Part shown: one piece after another, positions 8,141-14,868 of the stretch
How the letters are laid out: every line of letters starts with the position of its first letter
Numbering within the stretch: the first letter of the stretch is position 1
Source: Chloroflexota bacterium
Lineage (GTDB): Bacteria > Chloroflexota > Anaerolineae > UBA4142
Assembly: GCA_016208315.1 (NCBI GenBank)
Contig: JACQYF010000043.1
Span: 1-64,000 of the forward strand
Direction of reading: 5' to 3'
Length of the DNA: 64,000 nucleotides
Program-made: the position numbers and the translations under genes
Notes under the pieces: generated by a model
Seen by the model: the letters and a program-made list of their open reading frames with translations, nothing else
The model's database searches: none
What the model was told of the DNA's origin: nothing

Positions 8141-8902
8141 TTGCGTATTGACCTGAATTGTGACATGGGCGAAAGTTTCGGCGCGTACACCATTGGCGCG
8201 GACGAGGCCCTGATGCCGCTCATCACTTCCGCGAATATCGCGTGCGGCTTTCACGCGGGCGACCCGCGAGTAATGGACCGCACCGTTGCGCTTGCGCAAG
8301 CGCACGGCGTCGCGGTCGGCGCGCACCCCGGCTTCCCCGACCTCGCGGGCTTTGGCCGGCGCAACATGCAACTAACGCCGGAAGAGCTTGAAGCGGCGGT
8401 GCTCTATCAGATCGGTGCGCTCGCCGCGTTTTGCCGCGCGCACGGCGTGCCAATCGTCCACGTCAAGGCCCACGGCGCGCTCTACAACCTGGCCGCCACG
8501 GACGCGGCGACGGCGTCGGCTATCGCCCGCGGCATCGCCCGCGTTGATCGCACGTTGGCGATGGTTGGGCTGGCATCATCCGATACCGTGGCACGCGCCG
8601 CGGCATCGGAAGGATTGCCGTTTGCGCGCGAGGCATTCGCGGACCGCGTCTACAACGCGGACGGCACACTGCAATCGCGCCAGATTCCCGGCTCGCTCAT
8701 TAGCGACCCGTTGCGTGCGGCGCAGCAAGCGGTAAACATCGCGCGCGGCTTTGTCATCGCCCACGATGGCAGCCGGGTTGAGATTCGCGCGCAAACCGTT
8801 TGCCTGCACGGCGACAATCCCGCCGTGCTCGCCAACACTCAGGCCGTGCGCCAGGCGCTCCAAGAAGCAGGCGTTGAAATAAAGCGTTTGGGTGCCCAGT
8901 AA
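8126..8902 (+). CDS. pxpA: 5-oxoprolinase subunit A (LamB/YcsF family)
   Basis: A 258-aa protein, normal for PxpA. It shows the family signature DLNCDMGESFG near the N-terminus, then ANIACGFHAGDP, VGAHPGFPD and HVKAHGALYN, and a C-terminal CLHGDN. With PxpB and PxpC it forms the ATP-dependent prokaryotic 5-oxoprolinase that opens pyroglutamate to glutamate. The next gene starts within its stop codon (TAATG), indicating translational coupling. The start lies in a GGATGA repeat; the conserved region begins at LRIDLN, so a few N-terminal residues are uncertain. Confidence 0.93.
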   Translation: MRDEYLRIDLNCDMGESFGAYTIGADEALMPLITSANIACGFHAGDPRVMDRTVALAQAHGVAVGAHPGFPDLAGFGRRNMQLTPEELEAAVLYQIGALAAFCRAHGVPIVHVKAHGALYNLAATDAATASAIARGIARVDRTLAMVGLASSDTVARAAASEGLPFAREAFADRVYNADGTLQSRQIPGSLISDPLRAAQQAVNIARGFVIAHDGSRVEIRAQTVCLHGDNPAVLANTQAVRQALQEAGVEIKRLGAQ

Positions 8903-10599
8903 TGATGTCAAGCCGCTGGCCTCGTTTGCTCCCAGCCGGTGATGCCGCGCTCCTCGTGGAACTCGGCAGCGAAATCAGCCAAGCCGTGAACAGCCGCGTG
9001 CGCGCGCTCGATGCGGCGGTAACGCGCGCGGCCATCCCGGGCGCCGTCGAGAGCATTCCCGCGTACGCTTCTCTGCTGGTCGAGTACGATCCGCTCCGCC
9101 TCATTTGCGCCGAATTGCAGACGCGCCTCGCCGAATTGGCAAACGACATGGCCGATGTCGTGCCTGAACCGATGCCGATCAAAGAGGTCCCCACGATTTA
9201 CGGCGGTGAGTATGGACCCGACCTGGCGGATGTTGCCGCAATTCACAACCTAACAGCGGAGCAGGTTATCGCGATTCACAGCGAAACCATCTACAACGTG
9301 TACATGCTCGGCTTTTCCCCCGGCTTTGGCTACATGGGCGCCGTGCCCGACTCCATTGCGACTCCGCGCCTGCCCACCCCGCGGACGCGCGTGCCAGCCG
9401 GTTCTGTCGCGATAGCGGGGCAGCAAACGGGCATCTACCCGCAATCCACCCCCGGCGGCTGGCGTATCCTCGGTCGCACGAATCTAAAACTTTTCGATCC
9501 GCAGCGCGAGCCGGCCTGTTTTTTCCAGCCCGGGGATCGCGTGCGATTCGTGCCAGTCCAGACGTTTGAAGACCAGACCTTCGAGGTTTCCCAAACCTCG
9601 AAGGTCTCTGGCGCGGAGCAACCTTGCATCGAGACTATCACGCCGGGACTATTGACCACCGTCCAAGACCTGGGACGCTTTGGCTGTCAACGCTTTGGCG
9701 TGCCCGTGTCCGGCGCAATGGACGCGTTCTCGCTCCGCGCAGGCAATTCGCTCGTTGGCAATCAAGCGGATGCGGCCTCGTTGGAGATAACGGTCGCCGG
9801 CCCGACGCTCCGCTTTCTATGCGACGCTTTGGTGGCAATCACCGGGGCTGACCTGTGCCCAGTCCTGCGCACGCCCGATCGCGAACCGTGGGCTACGCCG
9901 CTCTGGACGGCGATTTTCGTGCGCGGCGGTTCGATCTTGGAATTTGGAGAATGCAAAGCGGGTTGCCGAGCGTACGTTGCGGTGGCCGGGGGAATCGCTG
10001 TGCCGCGCGTGATGGGTTCGGCAAGCACCTATTTGGCGGGTGGATTTGGGGGATTGGATGGGAGAGCAATACAGATCGGGGATGTGCTCGCGGTCGGCGC
10101 GACGCGGGCGCATCTTCCGAGTTTGGCCGGACGATCGCTCGCGCCGGAGCATCGCCCGCCTTATCGCGATGATCCGGCCGTGCGCGTGATTCTCGGTCCG
10201 CAGGACGATTACTTTGCCGCAGAGCAGATTGAGAGGTTGCTTGGGGAAGAATACGCGGTGAGCGCGACGTCAGACCGTATGGGGCTGCGGCTGCAAGGTC
10301 CGGCGCTCGAACACAAGCGCGCGCATGAAGTCATCTCGTGTGGAATCGCGCTTGGGGCGATTCAGGTGCCGCCCAACGCACAGCCGATCATTCTCATGGC
10401 GGACCGGCAAACGGTGGGCGGCTACCCGGTCATCGCCACGGTCATCCGCGGCGATATTCCGCTGCTGGCGCAATGCGTGCCGGGCCACAGCCGCGTGCGA
10501 TTCGAGGCGGTAAGCGTCAGAGACGCGCAAGCAGTTTACCGCGCGTCAGCGGCAACGTGGCAAGCCGAGGAGGTCGAGCCGGACGTGGTGACGTTTTGA
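8902..10599 (+). CDS. pxpBC: Fused 5-oxoprolinase subunits B and C
   Basis: A 565-aa fusion. Residues 1-215 are the KipI/PxpB allophanate-hydrolase-like domain (LLPAGDAALLVELG, YMLGFSPGFGYMG, PRTRVPAGSVAIAG, QTGIYPQSTPGGW). Residues 235-560 are KipA/PxpC (TPGLLTTVQDLGR, GVPVSGAMD, ILMADRQTVGGYPVIA). Fusion of the two subunits is known in this family. The linker (TFEVSQTSKVSG) is encoded entirely by a 33-bp perfect palindromic repeat at 9575-9607, also found inside an unrelated glycosyltransferase at 22246. It converges with a 57-aa minus-strand gene 9 nt downstream. Confidence 0.93.
   Translation: MMSSRWPRLLPAGDAALLVELGSEISQAVNSRVRALDAAVTRAAIPGAVESIPAYASLLVEYDPLRLICAELQTRLAELANDMADVVPEPMPIKEVPTIYGGEYGPDLADVAAIHNLTAEQVIAIHSETIYNVYMLGFSPGFGYMGAVPDSIATPRLPTPRTRVPAGSVAIAGQQTGIYPQSTPGGWRILGRTNLKLFDPQREPACFFQPGDRVRFVPVQTFEDQTFEVSQTSKVSGAEQPCIETITPGLLTTVQDLGRFGCQRFGVPVSGAMDAFSLRAGNSLVGNQADAASLEITVAGPTLRFLCDALVAITGADLCPVLRTPDREPWATPLWTAIFVRGGSILEFGECKAGCRAYVAVAGGIAVPRVMGSASTYLAGGFGGLDGRAIQIGDVLAVGATRAHLPSLAGRSLAPEHRPPYRDDPAVRVILGPQDDYFAAEQIERLLGEEYAVSATSDRMGLRLQGPALEHKRAHEVISCGIALGAIQVPPNAQPIILMADRQTVGGYPVIATVIRGDIPLLAQCVPGHSRVRFEAVSVRDAQAVYRASAATWQAEEVEPDVVTF
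9575..9607. repeat. In-frame palindromic repeat in the pxpB-pxpC linker
   Basis: 15-bp perfect arms (AGACCTTCGAGGTTT / AAACCTCGAAGGTCT) around a CCC loop. The arms are identical to those at 22246-22278 (loop CGG). Both copies sit at a domain junction and leave the frame open. Confidence 0.9.
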
Positions 10600-10608
10600 G
10601 AATGATGT

Positions 10609-10782
10609 CTAGCAGGCAAATTCGGCGACCGGCACATTAAGCTCGCGGAACTCGCATTCCGCATAGACGACGATCAGCGAGCCGGCGCCAAAGGTGCGGA
10701 AGATAATGACCTGCTCTCGAACCTGGTCGAACCATTGAAGGAAATCTTTGACCGAATCAAATTCTTTCTTCTGGAATTTCAT
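10609..10782 (-). CDS. Small uncharacterised protein, 57 aa
   Basis: An ORF of 57 codons starting MKFQKKEFDSVKDFLQWF and ending VAEFAC before a TAG at 10609-10611. It has an amphipathic, charged start followed by a strand-rich segment (QVIIFRTFGAGSLIVVYAE). There is no membrane segment. A good promoter (TTGCGC, 17 nt, TATAAT) lies about 45 nt upstream, and codon composition fits the genome. I do not recognise the family. It converges with pxpBC and lies just outside the tRNA-bounded toxin-antitoxin cassette. Confidence 0.6.
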   Translation of the reverse strand: MKFQKKEFDSVKDFLQWFDQVREQVIIFRTFGAGSLIVVYAECEFRELNVPVAEFAC

Positions 10783-10826
10783 CTCAAACCGGCGGCGGTA
10801 AGATTTGCAGCAACTCTGCTACGATC

Positions 10827-10855
10827 ATTATATCAACATCCGAGTTCTAGCGCAA
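10827..10855 (-). promoter_or_regulatory. Promoter of the 57-aa gene
   Basis: On the minus strand TTGCGC (10850-10855), 17 nt, TATAAT (10827-10832). The -35 box abuts the end of the 79-bp tRNA-derived direct repeat. Confidence 0.55.
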
Positions 10856-10933
10856 AAAACAGAAACCCGCCTTCACGAGCGAAAGCGGGCTTACTGGGAG
10901 ACAAGGATTCGAACCTTGATTGCCTGATCCAGA
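10855..10933. repeat. Distal copy of tRNA-Gln 3' half (att-like direct repeat)
   Basis: 79 bp matching 11891-11969 at 78 positions (one mismatch, G10869 versus A11905). It contains a hairpin terminator and the 3' half of tRNA-Gln up to the anticodon loop, then diverges at 10934. It lies downstream of the tRNA 3' end at the far side of a 1.04-kb cassette, the arrangement expected of an integration or duplication scar. Confidence 0.9.
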
Positions 10934-11004
10934 ACTCTGCGGTGGGTCTCCGGGGTCAGGGCGTTTTCTATTTTCCGTTTACTCTCACGCGTGTGAGGAC
11001 ATTG

Positions 11005-11268
11005 TCATTTCTTCTTATACACTTGGCGACGATGCTCGATGGCATGGATCACAATCGTCTGTTCATCTCGCCGGGCCTTGTAGAGCACCCGGTAATCTCC
11101 CACACGCAGTTTGAAGAACCCGGCAAGATCCGCGGTCAACACGCGCGGCTCGATCTGCTCGACGTTTTCCGCGAGCCAGCGCACACGATCCCGCACCCGC
11201 TGGGCGATGGAACGATCCAAGCGCTTTAGTTCGCGTTCCGCGGACTCGACGATGACAAGGCGATACAC
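11005..11268 (-). CDS. RelE/ParE-family toxin
   Basis: An 87-aa toxin of the type II RelE/ParE superfamily. It begins YRLVIVESAERELKRLD and has the central basic strand FFKLRVGDYRVLYKARRD and an IHAIEHRRQVY ending, characteristic of RelE-like ribosome-dependent nucleases. The start is GTG 11268, 5 nt after the stop of the preceding small gene, its presumed antitoxin. It is the last gene of a three-gene minus-strand TA operon inside the tRNA-Gln-bounded cassette. Confidence 0.88.
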   Translation of the reverse strand: MYRLVIVESAERELKRLDRSIAQRVRDRVRWLAENVEQIEPRVLTADLAGFFKLRVGDYRVLYKARRDEQTIVIHAIEHRRQVYKKK

Positions 11269-11273
11269 CGCGG

Positions 11274-11552
11274 CTACTCCAAACCCATTTCTTTGACCAC
11301 GTCCTCAAACGGTCGTCCGCGCTGCCCCGCTGCAAATTCCTCATCTTGGCGTCGCAAGCGCGCGAGGATTTCGGGGCGTACTTCCAAGCCCTCGTCCGGA
11401 TCGCCGAGTTCTTCGGCCAGCACTTCGCGCAGGGCCTCTTTGACCACGGCTTTTAAATGCGCGTCGCCGGCCGCGCGGCGCGCCGGTCGCGTGGTCGCGG
11501 GCTTGCTGGCTGGCGTCTTGCGCAATCGTTTCTTACTGAGTGTACTCGCCAT
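11274..11552 (-). CDS. Probable antitoxin partner of the RelE toxin
   Basis: A 92-aa basic-then-acidic protein. The N-terminal 35 residues are Lys/Arg/Ala/Pro-rich (STLSKKRLRKTPASKPATT). The rest is helical and acidic (AVVKEALREVLAEELGDPDEG), ending FEDVVKEMGLE, a tail common in RelB-like antitoxins. The start is ATG 11552 with an AGGGAG site, 4 nt after the HicB-like gene. Position immediately upstream of relE supports the antitoxin role; no clear DNA-binding motif is visible. Confidence 0.7.
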   Translation of the reverse strand: MASTLSKKRLRKTPASKPATTRPARRAAGDAHLKAVVKEALREVLAEELGDPDEGLEVRPEILARLRRQDEEFAAGQRGRPFEDVVKEMGLE

Positions 11553-11556
11553 ATCT

Positions 11557-11763
11557 TCACTCCCTCTTTTGTGTGGGATGTGATTCACCGTGCTCGATCC
11601 GGTCAGCCAGCACTCGCAGTCCCAACGCCTGCGCCTTCACAATGGCGTCTTCCGTGGTCTGCCCGTAAGCCATGACGCCCGGCAGCCCGATGACCTCGGC
11701 GATCCAACGCCCGTCGTCCTCGCGTTCGGTCTCGATCTGAAACTGCAACACGTCTGTGCCCAT
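11557..11763 (-). CDS. HicB-family antitoxin-like protein
   Basis: A 68-aa single-domain HicB-like protein: FQIETEREDDGRWIAEVIGLPG followed by a MAYGQTTEDAIVKAQAL helix, the degraded RNase-H-like fold of HicB. No HicA toxin is adjacent, so it may be solitary or have been co-opted as a regulator of the downstream RelE pair. ATG 11763 is first in the operon. A 24-codon N-terminal remnant of a paralogue lies just upstream (11784-11858). Confidence 0.82.
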   Translation of the reverse strand: MGTDVLQFQIETEREDDGRWIAEVIGLPGVMAYGQTTEDAIVKAQALGLRVLADRIEHGESHPTQKRE

Positions 11764-11783
11764 ATCTCTACTTCACCCTTGTC

Positions 11784-11858
11784 TCATGCAGCAATCGCCG
11801 CGAACGTGATATTGAGAAGATCGGTTTCTATGTTGAATTGCAAAATATCGGTTCCCAT
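11784..11858 (-). pseudogene. Truncated HicB paralogue (N-terminal remnant)
   Basis: Beginning at ATG 11858 the frame reads MGTDILQFNIETDLLN and stops after 24 codons. Its first 12 residues match the start of the intact HicB at 11763 (MGTDVLQFQIET) almost exactly. This looks like a decayed partial duplication in the cassette. Confidence 0.6.
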
Positions 11859-11890
11859 GCTCGCGCTCTCCTGCAGACGACGCGCCGGCG

Positions 11891-11969
11891 AAAAACAGAA
11901 ACCCACCTTCACGAGCGAAAGCGGGCTTACTGGGAGACAAGGATTCGAACCTTGATTGCCTGATCCAGA
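11891..11969. repeat. Proximal copy of the 79-bp direct repeat (overlaps tRNA-Gln)
   Basis: Contains the 3' half of the intact tRNA-Gln from the anticodon loop to the discriminator base, plus its downstream terminator. It is a 78/79 match to 10855-10933. Confidence 0.9.
11899..11928 (-). terminator. tRNA-Gln terminator
   Basis: Directly after the tRNA 3' end the minus strand forms an AAGCCCGC / GTGGGTTT hairpin (one G-T pair) followed by CTGTTTTT. The copy at 10863-10892 has a perfect stem. Confidence 0.75.
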
Positions 11970-12000
11970 GTCAGGTGTGCTACCATTGCACCATCTCCCA
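11930..12000 (-). tRNA. tRNA-Gln (anticodon CTG)
   Basis: A 71-nt tRNA. The acceptor stem is TGGGAGA / TCTCCCA and the D arm is GTGC-AATGGTA-GCAC. The anticodon stem CCTGA / TCAGG closes loop CTCTGGA (anticodon CTG), and the T arm is CAAGG-TTCGAAT-CCTTG. The discriminator is G and CCA is not encoded. Its 3' half is duplicated about 1 kb downstream. Confidence 0.93.
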
Positions 12001-12040
12001 ACGCAGTTGCATTGTAGCATAACTTGCAGTGAATGGCAAA

Positions 12041-12087
12041 TAACATTGACACGATAACATTGACACGATTCCGCATTGGGCTATACT
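12041..12087 (+). promoter_or_regulatory. Promoter with a duplicated -35 region
   Basis: The 14-nt unit TAACATTGACACGA occurs twice head-to-tail (12041-12054, 12055-12068), each containing TTGACA. The second TTGACA (12060-12065) lies 16 nt from TATACT (12082-12087). The ATG of the substrate-binding protein follows 18 nt later with a GGAG site. Confidence 0.75.
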
Positions 12088-12105
12088 TGCGCGCGGAGTT
12101 TACCT

Positions 12106-13806
12106 ATGCGTCGCATGCATATCACACCGCTCATCGCCATTCTCGGGCTCGTTCTCTCGGCCCTACTGCTCGTAAATTGCGCGCCCACCGCGGCTCAACC
12201 CGCGCGCCGGCAAGGTGGGACCGTCACACTGGCGCTGTCGCAGGAGCCGGACACGCTCAATCCGTATTTGGCCTCACAGCGCGCCGCGGGCGAGGTCCAC
12301 ACATTCGTCGTCCAGGGGTTGTTGGGCGTCAACGAAAAGGGCGAGTTCTATCCGGTGCTCGCGACTGACGTTCCAACGCAAGAGAACAGCGGCGTATCGG
12401 CAGATGGGCTGACGATCACCTATCACCTTCGACAAGGCATCCAGTGGTCAGACGGCCAGCCGTTCACTTGCGACGACGTGCGCTTTACGTGGCAAGCCGT
12501 CGTTCACCCCAAGAGCGGCGCGGTCGGCACATCGGGCTATCGCGAGATCGAATCCGTAACCTGTCCCGATGCCCACACGGCGGTCATTAAATTCCAAACC
12601 TTTTACGCCGGCTATCTCGTGCCCTTTTGGGCGATTCTGCCGCGCCACGCGACCGGCGATCCCAGCGTGATGGCCCGCTGGGATTACAACCGCCGGCCCG
12701 TCGGTACGGGCCCTTTCCAAATATCCGAATGGGTCTCCGGCGATCACATCACGCTCGTTCCCAACCCGAATTACCGCGGCCAACCACAACTCGATTCCGT
12801 TGTCATTCAATTCGTGCCCAGCCGCGAGGTCGCGCTTCAACTCTTGCAAACGGCCCAAGTGACCATCGTCGGCGACCTCGTCGAGGCGAATCTGCCGCAA
12901 CTGGCAAACGCGCCCGGCATCGCGATTGACAAAGCGCCCAGCCCGCGCTCGGAACGCCTGCTGCTGAACCTGGCCGATCCGAACATAGACACGCCCGCCG
13001 AGCCGCTGAAACAGCCCCATCCCATTCTTGCCGATCCGCGCGTCCGCGAGGCGCTGGAACTCGCGATCAATAAGCAAGAGATCGTTGACCACCTGCTCTT
13101 TGGCCAAGCGACCGTCGGGACGAACGAGTTGAACAGCGGCGCGTTCAAATGCGATGCGCCTTTCGGCGAGTTCAATCCCGACAGGGCGCGCCAATTGCTC
13201 GATCAAGCGGGGTGGAGGTTGGGCGCGGACGGGGTTCGCGTGGCGGAAGGCGCGCCATTCGCCTCGGACGGCACGCGGTTGCGATTAAAACTGCAAGGTC
13301 CATCGGGCGATGCGCTGCGCGAACAAGTGGAACAGGTTTTGCTCGATCGCTGGAAAGAGGTGGGCGTCGAGGCGTACATCGAGAATGCGCCCACGGCCGC
13401 CCTGTTCGGCACGTGGGAATCGGGCAGCGTCGCGCGGCACGGCAAATTCGATATTCTGATTTACACGACCGGTCTGCCGATTCCCGATCCGCACAGCCAA
13501 ATTGAAACCTACTTTGCGTCCTGGCAAATCCCGTTGGCGAGCAACAAGGGCGCGGGATATAACTATTCGCGCTGGATCAACCCGCTCGCCGACGCGGCCA
13601 TCAAGAGTGCGGGCCGCACGCCCGACCTTGCAACGCGACGCGCGGGGTACTGCCAAGTGATGGCGGAAGTAAATCGCGACCGCCCGCAAATCTATCTCTA
13701 CGCGCGCAACGCGCTCGTCGCCTATCGAGATCGCTTGCAGGGCGTCAAATTGAACGTGTGGAAGAATCTGGGGTGGAACGCGGCAGAGTGGAAGTTGAGG
13801 CAGTAG
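12106..13806 (+). CDS. Peptide/nickel-type ABC substrate-binding lipoprotein
   Basis: A 566-aa family 5 solute-binding protein (SBP_bac_5, DppA/OppA-like). It begins MRRMHITPL, has a hydrophobic signal and a lipobox LLVNC (Cys about 24), then mature sequence GGTVTLALSQEPDTLNPYL, the family opening. LTITYHLRQGIQWSDGQPFT and the YNRRPVGTGPFQISEW region are also typical. It is predicted to be tethered outside the membrane and to bind peptides or similar solutes. No permease or ATPase gene is adjacent, so it is an orphan. The upstream ATG at 12076 lies before the -10 box, so ATG 12106 is preferred. Confidence 0.9.
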   Translation: MRRMHITPLIAILGLVLSALLLVNCAPTAAQPARRQGGTVTLALSQEPDTLNPYLASQRAAGEVHTFVVQGLLGVNEKGEFYPVLATDVPTQENSGVSADGLTITYHLRQGIQWSDGQPFTCDDVRFTWQAVVHPKSGAVGTSGYREIESVTCPDAHTAVIKFQTFYAGYLVPFWAILPRHATGDPSVMARWDYNRRPVGTGPFQISEWVSGDHITLVPNPNYRGQPQLDSVVIQFVPSREVALQLLQTAQVTIVGDLVEANLPQLANAPGIAIDKAPSPRSERLLLNLADPNIDTPAEPLKQPHPILADPRVREALELAINKQEIVDHLLFGQATVGTNELNSGAFKCDAPFGEFNPDRARQLLDQAGWRLGADGVRVAEGAPFASDGTRLRLKLQGPSGDALREQVEQVLLDRWKEVGVEAYIENAPTAALFGTWESGSVARHGKFDILIYTTGLPIPDPHSQIETYFASWQIPLASNKGAGYNYSRWINPLADAAIKSAGRTPDLATRRAGYCQVMAEVNRDRPQIYLYARNALVAYRDRLQGVKLNVWKNLGWNAAEWKLRQ

Positions 13807-13820
13807 AGACGATGCGTCAG

Positions 13821-13848
13821 GTAGAGACGTTGCATGCAACGTCTCTAC
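13821..13848. repeat. 28-bp perfect palindrome (GTAGAGACG family)
   Basis: GTAGAGACGTTGCA followed by its exact complement TGCAACGTCTCTAC. It lies just after the substrate-binding protein stop and may double as a terminator. A partial copy (GTAGAGACGATGC) precedes it at 13803. Confidence 0.85.
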
Positions 13849-13850
13849 AA

Positions 13851-13914
13851 CCACCCAACCACCCAACCACCCAACCACCCAACCACCCAACCACCCAACC
13901 ACCCAACCACCCAG
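13851..13914. repeat. Octanucleotide microsatellite (CCACCCAA)8
   Basis: Seven perfect units and one variant unit (CCACCCAG) fill the whole gap up to the stop codon of the glycan operon's last gene. The minus strand carries GGGTGG runs that could form G-quadruplexes. Confidence 0.95.
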
Positions 13915-14868
13915 CTACCTACGACGACTGGCAAACCCCATCAGTGCGCCTGCACCATTGGCATACGCCGCAAGCCATAGCGTCATGGGCGCGACGAGCG
14001 CAATGAGCCGGCTCCGCCTCCAGCAGTACGCCGCAAACGGTATGGTCGTCCCGACGAACACCAGCGCGAAAAGCACGACAGCCCACGCCAACGCGTTCCA
14101 CACGAACGCGGCGAGGGCCGTCGGAACCATGGCGAACGCGAGCAGCGGCTGCAATTTTTGCGTGAGCGGTGTCCTTTGATCGGACGCGGCCTTGCGGGGA
14201 TAACGCGCGTACACAATCGCCCGCCAACGCGCGTATTGAAACTTGCGCTTTGAATAGTGCCCCAGCGATTCGGGATGATGGTGGTACGTCACCGCATCGC
14301 GGATGAGCACCAACTTGCAGCCACGCTCGGCCAGCCGAAACGAGAGTTCGACGTCCTCCGCTTCCATCAACGCCGCGTCGAATCCGCCGGTATCCCGAAA
14401 AACGTCGCGCCGGTAGGCCGCGGTCGAGCTGTCTACAAAATCAATGTGGCGATGCGCGGCCAGGCGGTCGTACTTGAAATCGTACTCGAGCTGGACCAAG
14501 CGCGCCCAAAGATTGTTCTGCCGCGTCCTTTTCTCCCCGCTCGCGCCGACAATTGTTGGATCACCGAACGGCGCGGTCATCGCCTCGATCCAACGCGCGT
14601 CCGGTACGGAATCCGCGTCGAGGAACAGGAGAATGTCGCCGCGCGCGCGCCGCGCACCCAGATTGCGCGCCGCGCCTGGGCCGCGATTCGGCTGCGTCAC
14701 GACGCGCACGCCGCGCGATTCGGCCACGCGGCGCGTGCCGTCGGTCGAGCCGTCGTCCGCGACGATGATTTCGTAGGAATCGCGCGGCGCGGTCTGGGCG
14801 AGCAAAGCGTCGAGACACGCGCCGAGCACGCGCTCCGCATTGTATGCCGGAATGACGACCGAATTCAT
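13915..14868 (-). CDS. Family 2 glycosyltransferase
   Basis: A 317-aa inverting GT-A transferase. It starts MNSVVIPAYNAERVLGACL, with IVADDGSTDGT (nucleotide-binding DDGS), LFLDADSVPD (DxD), FDAALMEAEDVELSFR (ED catalytic region) and three hydrophobic C-terminal helices that anchor it to the membrane. ATG 14868 overlaps the upstream stop (ATGA). It is the last gene of the glycan operon and ends against the CCACCCAA microsatellite. Its sugar is not predictable. Confidence 0.9.
   Translation of the reverse strand: MNSVVIPAYNAERVLGACLDALLAQTAPRDSYEIIVADDGSTDGTRRVAESRGVRVVTQPNRGPGAARNLGARRARGDILLFLDADSVPDARWIEAMTAPFGDPTIVGASGEKRTRQNNLWARLVQLEYDFKYDRLAAHRHIDFVDSSTAAYRRDVFRDTGGFDAALMEAEDVELSFRLAERGCKLVLIRDAVTYHHHPESLGHYSKRKFQYARWRAIVYARYPRKAASDQRTPLTQKLQPLLAFAMVPTALAAFVWNALAWAVVLFALVFVGTTIPFAAYCWRRSRLIALVAPMTLWLAAYANGAGALMGFASRRR

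Noticed and set aside
10735-11229. Plus-strand frame of 164 codons
   Set aside because: It crosses the tRNA fragment and the RelE gene in antisense and has no features of its own.
11784-12020. Minus-strand frame of 78 codons across the tRNA
   Set aside because: Most of it is the translated tRNA-Gln; only the last 24 codons, after ATG 11858, resemble a gene remnant.
13851-13914. Possible CRISPR or origin iterons
   Set aside because: Uninterrupted octamer microsatellite; no spacers, DnaA boxes or replication genes.
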